A DNA stretch of 6,766 nucleotides from assembly GCA_964632945.1 (NCBI GenBank), contig CAZWCX010000224.1, positions 1 through 6,766 on the forward strand, in the 5' to 3' direction. This DNA comes from CAZWCX01 sp964632945. Lineage in GTDB: Bacteria; Planctomycetota; MHYJ01; WSZJ01; CAZWCX01. The notes under the pieces were generated by a model. That model was not told where the DNA came from and did not search any database. It saw only the letters and a list, made by a program, of their open reading frames with translations. Shown here in pieces: positions 1-5,407 of the stretch. Every line of letters begins with the position of its first letter. Position 1 is the stretch's first letter. The position numbers and the translations under genes are program-made.

Positions 1-10
1 GAAGGCGCGC

Positions 11-38
11 GGGCCGGGGGGGCGGGGACGGCGGGGGG
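11..38 (+). other. Potential G-quadruplex motif in a G-rich edge region
   Basis: Four runs of three or more G (11-13, 16-22, 24-27, 33-38) are separated by loops of 2, 1 and 5 bases, which meets the usual G3+N1-7 pattern. It lies downstream of the 3' end of the leftward gene at 158-805. The rest of 1-157 is G-rich and shows no gene I can support. In DNA this rich in G the pattern may be chance. Confidence 0.3.
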
Positions 39-157
39 CGGCCGGCGGCGCGTGGATGGCCGCTTCGGCCACCCCGGGGCGGAAGCACCGCTGGGCGTCA
101 CGGGTGCGGCGCGCGGAGGGGGACGCGCGGTACGAGCCCTGGTCGCGCGGCATGCGC

Positions 158-805
158 CTACGCGCTTGCAGGGGGGGCATCGCCCGGCGCTGTGGGCAGC
201 AAACGCGGCGGGCTGATGTGCAGCATGCCCTGTCCGTCCGCGACCAGCCGTGGCACGTTCGCATCAGTCGCTTGGCGGGGTGGCACCGCGTGGCCCGAGA
301 TTCGGCTCAAGCAGGTGTTTTGAACGTAGATGCGCAGGTCCTCGATCAGCGCGATTTGGTCGAGCCGAACGGCGTCGTGTGCCCGCACCTGCTCGAGGAT
401 CTTCGTACGCTCGGGCGGCGCATGCTCGTGGAGCATCGTCAGCTGGAAAAACTGACTCGAGATGGTTCGTTGCACTGCCAGCAACTCGTGTCGACAGTCG
501 CGGGTCTTCGGGAACAACGCCTCGTACTCTTCCAGGGTCAGGATCCAATTCAGGTTCGCGTCATTCGAATGCAGGAGATCGCGCAACTCGGCGAGTTTCT
601 CGGGCGTGATTCCGCGCTCTAGATAGGCGACCATCCCGCCGAGATCGATAAGCCAGGATTGGTAGCCTCGGAGTGCCGGGACGATCTCGACACGCGCTTG
701 GTTCATCACCTGATTCAGAAAGGCCTTTTCCTGCGCCCGCAAGGTCAGGCGATGAGTGATGACCCATCCGAGGAGGACGGGGATGGCGGCGAGGATCAGC
801 TCCAC
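158..805 (-). CDS. Unrecognised protein with N-terminal membrane segment, 215 aa
   Basis: I do not recognise a family. The start is GTG at 805, supported by GGAG six bases upstream on the coding strand. Residues 3-17 (LILAAIPVLLGWVIT) form a short hydrophobic helix followed by His-Arg and a charged stretch, so the likely topology is a single membrane anchor with a cytoplasmic body. Residues about 20-160 are rich in Leu, Glu, Ala and Arg and look mostly helical, possibly coiled coil. The last 45 residues are Pro- and Ala-rich and probably disordered. No catalytic motif is visible. It follows the XRE regulator gene on the same strand after about 100 bases, so the two may be co-transcribed. Base composition is visibly less GC-rich than in the rightward genes, and codon use is less extreme. 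A role as partner, sensor or effector of the regulator is only a guess. Confidence 0.72.
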   Translation of the reverse strand: MELILAAIPVLLGWVITHRLTLRAQEKAFLNQVMNQARVEIVPALRGYQSWLIDLGGMVAYLERGITPEKLAELRDLLHSNDANLNWILTLEEYEALFPKTRDCRHELLAVQRTISSQFFQLTMLHEHAPPERTKILEQVRAHDAVRLDQIALIEDLRIYVQNTCLSRISGHAVPPRQATDANVPRLVADGQGMLHISPPRLLPTAPGDAPPASA

Positions 806-908
806 GTGAGACTCCGGATTCGGATAGACCTACGGATCGTCCGCGACCGTCCAGACTGCGCCATGCGAACCGGGCGCATCGAATTCTCGTGGACGGATCA
901 AGCGGCCC

Positions 909-1310
909 TCAGCGGCCGGCTCCGCGCGTGCCCTGCCCTCCGGCCAGGAACGCTTCGATCAGGGACACCAGCGCTTCACGTTTGCGGGTCGGCAGGCGCT
1001 CGATCTGCTCGAGCCGCCGGCGCCAGCGTGGCCGAATCGTGGTCCCTTGCCGTGGCGGTTGGGCGCGTTCGAGTCCCAAGAGCTGGTCGGCGGTGACTCC
1101 GAGCGCGCACGCGAGCGGTGCGGCCAACTGCACCGGGAGCTGCAGGCGCCCGCTTTCATACCGGGATAGAAGCGGCTGAACGATCCCCAGCCGCTCCGCC
1201 AGCTCTACCTGCGTGAGTTCCCGGTCCTTTCGAAGCCGCGCAATCCGCTCCCCGATCGATTCGTCTCGATCGGGGGTCGCTCGGCGGCGGTTGGTCTTGC
1301 GCTGGAGCAT
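909..1310 (-). CDS. XRE-family helix-turn-helix transcriptional regulator
   Basis: DNA-binding regulator of the Cro/C1 (XRE) type, predicted cytoplasmic. From the ATG at 1310 it has 133 residues. The HTH domain spans about residues 19-78: the first helix is IGERIARLRKDREL, then TQVELAERLG, then the recognition segment IVQPLLSRYESGRLQLP, ending in ALGVTADQLLG, the classic end of this domain. A basic linker (RPRWRRR) leads to a helical C-terminus (LPTRKREALVSLIEAFLAG) that could mediate dimerisation. I chose 1310 because GGGGAGGA lies seven bases upstream. In-frame ATGs at 1364 (GGGAG nine bases upstream) and 1373 would add 18 or 21 residues. The gene diverges from the primase-helicase across a region with overlapping promoters and a dyad, as in phage and satellite repressor circuits. 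Autoregulation and control of the primase are inferred. There is no peptidase or ligand-binding domain. Confidence 0.9.
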   Translation of the reverse strand: MLQRKTNRRRATPDRDESIGERIARLRKDRELTQVELAERLGIVQPLLSRYESGRLQLPVQLAAPLACALGVTADQLLGLERAQPPRQGTTIRPRWRRRLEQIERLPTRKREALVSLIEAFLAGGQGTRGAGR

Positions 1311-1317
1311 GGCAGCA

Positions 1318-1325
1318 TCCTCCCC
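1318..1325 (-). promoter_or_regulatory. Strong Shine-Dalgarno site setting the regulator start
   Basis: On the minus strand this reads GGGGAGGA, seven bases before the ATG at 1310. It is a better match and better spaced than the GGGAG serving the in-frame ATGs at 1364 and 1373, so it favours the shorter 133-residue regulator. Confidence 0.6.
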
Positions 1326-1391
1326 TGCGATCGATCCGGCCGCCATTGTCGCTCCGATTTCCATGTCGTTCATCTCCCGCGTCTATTTTCC

Positions 1392-1421
1392 TTGACGGTG
1401 CATACCAAAATGGAATATACA
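1392..1421 (+). promoter_or_regulatory. Rightward sigma70-like promoter for the primase-helicase
   Basis: TTGACG (1392-1397) and TATACA (1416-1421) are 18 bases apart, in the only conspicuously AT-rich patch of the region. Transcription would begin near 1428 and leave a leader of about 78 bases before the GTG at 1506. The -35 matches consensus at five of six positions and the -10 at four of six. The -10 box overlaps that of the leftward promoter. Confidence 0.42.
1399..1421. promoter_or_regulatory. Imperfect dyad, candidate operator for the XRE regulator
   Basis: The left arm TGCATACCA and the right arm TGGAATATACA flank AAA. Read on opposite strands, they share the pattern TGG-(0-2 bases)-TATRCA. 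The dyad covers the spacer and -10 box of the rightward promoter and the -10 box of the leftward one, where a repressor could switch both. XRE proteins commonly bind short dyads between divergent promoters; that this one does so here is inferred. Confidence 0.38.
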
Positions 1422-1442
1422 TCCGTCGGCGTCGAATGTCTA
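1414..1442 (-). promoter_or_regulatory. Leftward sigma70-like promoter for the XRE regulator
   Basis: On the minus strand, TAGACA (1442-1437) and TATATT (1419-1414) are separated by exactly 17 bases. Each hexamer matches the consensus at five of six positions, the best promoter match seen in the window. Start of transcription is expected near 1407, giving a leader of roughly 100 bases before the ATG at 1310. Because its -10 shares bases 1416-1419 with the rightward -10, the two promoters probably exclude each other. Confidence 0.5.
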
Positions 1443-1505
1443 AGGGATCCGGTCGGGTGACATCGGATTCCGCTTGACACCCCTTCCCTCGGAGGGCCCT
1501 TCGCC

Positions 1506-4331
1506 GTGTTCGGCCTCTCCCGCTACGAGCGCGCCCGCAAGGCCCATCCCCTCGCCTCCTTCCTCCCCGCCCAGGGCGTCGCGCTCGTCGGTCACGGACC
1601 CAAGCGCATGCTTCCGTGCCCCTTTCACGCCGATGACACCCCCTCGCTCTCCGTCGACCTCGACAAGGACCTCTGGCACTGCTTCTCGTGCGCCCAGGTC
1701 CCCGGCGCCGTCGGCGGCGGAACGGCCGTCGAGTGGCTCATGCGCCAGGCGGGGATCTCCAAGAGCGAGGCGGTCCATCGCCTCCTCCAACACGCCCACG
1801 ACGAGACCCTGCGCGCGCGCACGCTCCCCCGGGTGACGCGCGGGATGCCGGAACGGCCCGCGCCCGGCGTCCCCGCCGACTCCCCGCCGCCGGAGTCGGC
1901 GCACCTCCTCGCGGGCGCGGTCGCGCTCGAACGCGTCGCCGACTTCTACCACGGCGACCTCGCGCGGCATCCCGAGGCGCAGGAGTCCCTCCGCCGCCGC
2001 GGCATCCTCGATGCCGAACTCGTGCGGCGCTTCCGCATCGGCTACGCGGCCGGCCGCCTCCTCTCGGTCGTGCCCGAGCGGGGCGCCGTCGTCGACGACC
2101 TGGTCCGGGCCGGCATCCTCGCCCGCCGCGGCGAGGTCCTGCGCGAGCACCTGGCCGGCTGCGTCACCTTCCCCATCCCCGCCGCCCCCGGCGGCCCCGT
2201 GGTCGGCTTCTACGGCCGCCGCGTGTCCGGCGGCGGACCCGACCACCTCTACCTCGCCGGGCCGCACCGCGGCGTCTGGAACGCGGAGGCCCTGCGCGCC
2301 GGCGACGTGGTCCTCGTCACGGAGGCCGTCCTGGACGCCCTGTCCGCGTGCGTCCTCGGCTTCCCCGCGATCGCGCTCTACGGCACGGGCGGGCTCACCG
2401 ACGATCACGTCGCCCTGCTCGCCGCCGCCGCCGCCGAGGGACGGCTGGCCGAGATCGTCCTGGCCCTCGACAACGACGATGCCGGCGAGAACGCCGTCCT
2501 GCGCCTCGCCGAGGTCCTGCCCGGGCGCCTGGGCGCGAACCTGCCGCGTCTCTCGTGGATCGCGATCCCGCGGGACCACGGCGTCAAGGACGTGAACGAC
2601 TTCCTGGTCCGCTTCCCGGGCGGGCTCGACGAGAAGCGCGCCGCGTTCGCGGCGCTCGTCGCGGGGCGCCAGGTCCTGTGCGAGCCCGCGCCGCCGCCGG
2701 CGCCGGCGCCGGCGGGCTCGCCCGAGGCCTCCGCCGAGCCGCACGCCTCCGCGGCGGGCCCGAGCGGTCGCGCGAAGGTCGTCGTCCATGGCCGCGGGAT
2801 CGACGTCTCCTTCCCCGCGGGCCCGAACGGCACGCCCGCGCGCACCTACACCGCCCGACCCGGACCCGCGCTGGTGCCGGACCGATTGCGCGTGATCCTC
2901 TCCGCCCGCGCCGGCGACGCCGCGCACCTCGACCAGCTCGACCTCTTCAGCGCCCGCGCCCGGGCCTCGTTCGCCGCGAAGTTCGCCCGGCTCGCGCACC
3001 TCCCGGCGGACGCCGCCGAGGCGGAGCTCCTCGCCGTCGTCGCCGAGGTCGAGCGCCACGTCGCCGGCCTGGCCGAGGCGGGCGAGCGGAAGAAGACCGA
3101 ACCGCCGCCCCTGACCGCGGCCGAGCGCGAGGAGGCGCTCGCCTTCCTCCGCGCGCCCGATCTCCTCGCGCGCATCCTCGCCGACATGGCCGAGCTGGGC
3201 TACGTCGGCGAGGAGCCCAACAAGCTGATCGGCTACCTGGTCGCCGTCTCCCGCAAGGACCGCTACCCGCTCTCCGCCGTCGTCCTCTCGCAGAGCGGGG
3301 CGGGGAAAAGCGCCCTCGCCGAGACGATCGAGAAGCTCACCCCGCCCGAGGACGTCCTCCTCTTCTCGCGCCTGACGCCCCAGGCCCTCTACTACATGGA
3401 GCGGACGGCGCTCGTGCACAAGCTGGTGGTGATCGAGGAGCGCCACGGCGCCGCGGCCGCCGACTACCCCATCCGCGTGCTCCAGTCGCGCCAGAGCCTC
3501 ACCCAGGCGGTGCCGGTCAAGGACCCGTCGACCGGGAACATCCGCACCAAGCTGCTCACCGTCGACGGCCCGATCGCCTATCTCGAGACCACCACCGAGG
3601 CGGCGATCCACCCGGAGAACGCCACCCGTTGCTTCGAGCTCTACCTGGACGAGAGCCTGGAGCAGACGCGGCGCATCCACGCGGCGCAGAAACGGGCCAA
3701 GCGCGAGAGCCAGGAAGGCCGCGCCCAGCGGATCGAGGGGATCCGCCGCCGCCACCACAACGGCCAGCGGCTGCTCGAGCCGATCGACGTGCGGGTCCCG
3801 TTCTCCGAGCATCTGCGCTTCCCCGCCGACAGCCTGCGCACCCGCCGCGACCACCCGCGCTTCCTCAACCTGATCTCGGCGGTGGCCTTCCTCCAGCAGA
3901 AGCAGCGGGAGGTGAAGCAGGACGGGGCCGGACGCTACATCGAGGCCACGCTCGGGGACTATCGCACCGCGTACGACCTGGCGCGCGGCGTCCTCGGGTC
4001 GAGCCTGACCGAGCTCGCCAAGCCTCTCCGCGGCTTCCTGGAGGCGCTCGAGACCCTGGGGACCTCGGCGGGCAAGGGGGAGGGATTCACCCGCCGGGAC
4101 ATCCGCAAAGCGACCCACCTGCCCGACCACCGGGTCCGGCTGCTTCTGAACGAGCTCGTCGCCCTGGAGTACGTCGAGGCGATCGAGGGGAAGCAGGGCC
4201 AGCGCTTTCGCTATCGGCTCTCGGAGGACCGGGTCGAAGAGAGTCGGATCGTGGCCGGACTCACCCCGCCGGAGGAGCTCGAGCGGCTCCTGGCCCCGGC
4301 TCCGGCCCCGGTCGGTGTTACCGGACCGTAA
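1506..4331 (+). CDS. Primase-helicase: CHC2 zinc finger, TOPRIM, P-loop ATPase
   Basis: Predicted replication protein of 941 residues that makes RNA primers and probably unwinds DNA. The start is GTG, with GGAGGG (1491-1496) nine bases upstream. Domains in order: a CHC2 zinc finger with C38, H41, C59 and C62, the exact C-x2-H-x17-C-x2-C spacing of DnaG-type primases; a DnaG-like catalytic core of about 140-390 with TOPRIM residues E273 (VVLVTEAVLDALS) and D322/D324 (LALDNDDAG), and KDVNDFL at 361-367; a Pro/Ala linker at about 393-420; a less clear helical section; and a P-loop ATPase of about 560-720 with Walker A SQSGAGKS (K601), Walker B-like KLVVIEE (639-645), a Thr-rich ETTT sensor-like strand (694-697) and a possible arginine finger R708. 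A winged helix lies near 860-905. The ATPase is not the RecA-like DnaB/T7 gp4 type as far as I can see; an AAA+ relative is more likely. It sits between a repressor and a recombinase pair, suggesting element-specific replication. Confidence 0.93.
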   Translation: MFGLSRYERARKAHPLASFLPAQGVALVGHGPKRMLPCPFHADDTPSLSVDLDKDLWHCFSCAQVPGAVGGGTAVEWLMRQAGISKSEAVHRLLQHAHDETLRARTLPRVTRGMPERPAPGVPADSPPPESAHLLAGAVALERVADFYHGDLARHPEAQESLRRRGILDAELVRRFRIGYAAGRLLSVVPERGAVVDDLVRAGILARRGEVLREHLAGCVTFPIPAAPGGPVVGFYGRRVSGGGPDHLYLAGPHRGVWNAEALRAGDVVLVTEAVLDALSACVLGFPAIALYGTGGLTDDHVALLAAAAAEGRLAEIVLALDNDDAGENAVLRLAEVLPGRLGANLPRLSWIAIPRDHGVKDVNDFLVRFPGGLDEKRAAFAALVAGRQVLCEPAPPPAPAPAGSPEASAEPHASAAGPSGRAKVVVHGRGIDVSFPAGPNGTPARTYTARPGPALVPDRLRVILSARAGDAAHLDQLDLFSARARASFAAKFARLAHLPADAAEAELLAVVAEVERHVAGLAEAGERKKTEPPPLTAAEREEALAFLRAPDLLARILADMAELGYVGEEPNKLIGYLVAVSRKDRYPLSAVVLSQSGAGKSALAETIEKLTPPEDVLLFSRLTPQALYYMERTALVHKLVVIEERHGAAAADYPIRVLQSRQSLTQAVPVKDPSTGNIRTKLLTVDGPIAYLETTTEAAIHPENATRCFELYLDESLEQTRRIHAAQKRAKRESQEGRAQRIEGIRRRHHNGQRLLEPIDVRVPFSEHLRFPADSLRTRRDHPRFLNLISAVAFLQQKQREVKQDGAGRYIEATLGDYRTAYDLARGVLGSSLTELAKPLRGFLEALETLGTSAGKGEGFTRRDIRKATHLPDHRVRLLLNELVALEYVEAIEGKQGQRFRYRLSEDRVEESRIVAGLTPPEELERLLAPAPAPVGVTGP
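2695..2712 (+). repeat. Three tandem CGCCGG hexamers in the primase linker
   Basis: Three consecutive CGCCGG units encode part of the Pro/Ala hinge between the primase and ATPase halves. A gain or loss of units would stay in frame and only change hinge length. It is probably a by-product of low-complexity GC-rich linker coding. Confidence 0.45.
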
Positions 4332-4372
4332 GAACTTCGCGAACTTCGAAAAACTTCGAATCGGGGGTCCGG
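4321..4372. repeat. Inverted repeat CCGGACC / GGTCCGG around the heptamer cluster
   Basis: CCGGACC at 4321-4327, just before the primase stop codon, is exactly complementary to GGTCCGG at 4366-4372. The 38-base interior contains the first three AACTTCG heptamers. The arrangement could mark a recombinase- or replication-protein-binding site. Arms of seven GC bases can also occur by chance in this sequence. Confidence 0.4.
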
Positions 4373-4403
4373 CCTTGCGGGGCAAGGCTTTCCGAAAACT
4401 TCG
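4333..4403 (+). repeat. Cluster of four AACTTCG direct repeats (iteron- or att-like)
   Basis: Heptamer AACTTCG occurs at 4333-4339, 4342-4348, 4352-4358 and 4397-4403. The first three are spaced 9 and 10 bases apart, close to one helical turn, so bound proteins would lie on the same face. The neighbourhoods of copies three and four match further (CGAA, three or four bases, TTCG), and TTCGCGAA and TTCGAA palindromes are embedded. The cluster occupies an AT-richer gap between primase-helicase and recombinase genes. Origins of self-replicating elements carry such iterons next to the replication gene, and attachment sites often lie next to integrase genes; either role is inferred. Confidence 0.6.
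4372..4391 (+). terminator. Hairpin with short T run after the primase-helicase
   Basis: GCCTTGC (4372-4378) and GCAAGGC (4382-4388) form a perfect seven-pair stem with a GGG loop, followed by TTT at 4389-4391. The shape is that of an intrinsic terminator, but the T run is too short for a strong one. It lies 40 bases after the primase stop and before the recombinases, so it may reduce read-through into them, or be part of the repeat-rich site around it. Confidence 0.45.
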
Positions 4404-4456
4404 ACACTTCTACGAAACGGCATGGAGGCCATCGGCCGGGCAGGGGGAATCGGGTC

Positions 4457-5407
4457 GTGGAGCAGGCAGCGGAGCTGATCGAGGCCTTCGTCCACCACGG
4501 GACGGCCCGCGGCTGGTCGCCGCTCACGCTGCGGACGCGGGGATTCCACGTGCGGCGGTTTTTGGAATGGTCGAGGGGCCGAGGGGTGAAACGCCCGTCG
4601 GACGTCACGCCGGAGGTGGTCGAGGCCTACCGGAGGCACCTGGCGGAGCGGATCACGACCCGCGGACGCACGGCTTGCGCCCGCACGCAACAGGGGGAGA
4701 TCTCGAGCGTCCAGGCCTTCGGCCGCTTTCTGGTCGCCACCCGGCGGTTGCTCTTGGATCCGTGCCGGGAGCTCGAGCTTCCGCGGCTGCCCAGGACGTT
4801 GCCGGAGGTGCTGACGCGCCGGGAGGTGTGCCGGCTCCTGGCCGCGCCCGATCCGCGGGGGTTGCGCGGGCGGCGGGATCGCGCGCTCCTGGCCTGTCTC
4901 TACGCCACGGGGCTGCGCGTCTCCGAGGCGAGCGCGCTGGGGCTGGGGGACGTCGATGCCGACGAGCGGACGCTGACGGTGCGCGGCGGAAAAGGGGCGC
5001 GCGATCGGGTGATCCCGCTCGGGCGCCGCCTGCTGGATCTGATCGTCCGGTACCGGGACGAGGTGCGGCCGCGGCTGCTGGCGGAGGCGGTCGCGGGCGG
5101 CTGGACGCGGCCGGCGGAGACGTTTTTCGTGAGCACCCGCGGGTCCCGATTGGCGCCCTGGGCGATCGAACGGCTGATGGGCCGGTACGTGCGGGCCGCG
5201 CGGCTGAAGAAGCGGGTCTCGCCGCATACGCTTCGCCACACGTGCGCGACGCACCTCCTGGAGGCGGGGGCGGAGCTGCGCGTGGTGCAGGAGCTGCTCG
5301 GCCACCGCCGGCTCGGGTCGACGGAGCACTACACGCGGATGACGCTCGCGCACCTGAAGAAGGTGCATCGCAGGAACCACCCCCGCGAGCGGGAGGAGCG
5401 GGGATGA
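4457..5407 (+). CDS. Tyrosine recombinase (XerC/D-like integrase), first of a pair
   Basis: Site-specific DNA recombinase of 316 residues, close to the roughly 300 of XerC/XerD. The start is GTG at 4457, preceded by GGGGGA eight bases upstream. The N-terminal core-binding (SAM-like) domain spans about residues 1-105. The catalytic domain carries the full set: R154 in TGLRVSE, K179 in GGKGARDRVIPL, H257 and R260 in HTLRHTCATHL, H283 in LGHRRLGST, and nucleophile Y292 in HYTRM. It should cut and rejoin DNA through a 3'-phosphotyrosyl link, most likely at an attachment or resolution site. Its stop overlaps the next recombinase's start by ATGA, so the pair is co-translated and may act as a heterotetramer like XerCD. 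The open frame continues upstream through the primase gene, but coding character begins only at this start. Third positions favour G, unlike the C-biased primase. Housekeeping XerC is possible but unlikely in this context. Confidence 0.92.
   Translation: MEQAAELIEAFVHHGTARGWSPLTLRTRGFHVRRFLEWSRGRGVKRPSDVTPEVVEAYRRHLAERITTRGRTACARTQQGEISSVQAFGRFLVATRRLLLDPCRELELPRLPRTLPEVLTRREVCRLLAAPDPRGLRGRRDRALLACLYATGLRVSEASALGLGDVDADERTLTVRGGKGARDRVIPLGRRLLDLIVRYRDEVRPRLLAEAVAGGWTRPAETFFVSTRGSRLAPWAIERLMGRYVRAARLKKRVSPHTLRHTCATHLLEAGAELRVVQELLGHRRLGSTEHYTRMTLAHLKKVHRRNHPREREERG
5393..5403 (+). promoter_or_regulatory. Ribosome binding site inside the first recombinase's end
   Basis: GGAGGAGCGGG lies immediately before the overlapping ATG at 5404. 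GGAGGA ends five bases before that start, a good distance, which confirms 5404 as the start of the second recombinase. Confidence 0.6.

Noticed and set aside
56..622. Rightward open frame opposite the membrane-anchored protein
   Set aside because: It lacks motifs and a ribosome site, while the leftward frame has a GTG with GGAG and a hydrophobic N-terminus. The choice is less certain than elsewhere.
857..878. Inverted repeat TGCGCC/GGCGCA between the regulator and the membrane protein gene
   Set aside because: A six-pair stem with a ten-base loop and no T run is too weak in this composition to call a terminator.
1474..1502. TTGACA at 1474-1479 as the primase promoter
   Set aside because: No -10-like sequence lies 16-18 bases downstream; that interval is GC-rich and holds the ribosome site. 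The pair at 1392-1421 is better.
1440..4385. A 981-codon open frame antisense to the primase-helicase
   Set aside because: It mirrors the GC-rich third positions of the primase gene, is full of Gly, Ala, Arg, Glu and Val with no domain motif, and the sense frame has intact zinc-finger, TOPRIM and P-loop residues.
1688..4456. Upstream extension of the first recombinase frame through the primase gene
   Set aside because: The extension is Arg/Pro/Gly-rich shadow. Recombinase-like sequence begins at the GTG at 4457, which has its own ribosome site.
4332..4456. CRISPR-like array
   Set aside because: The repeats are only seven bases with 2-38 base gaps, and there are no spacers or cas genes.
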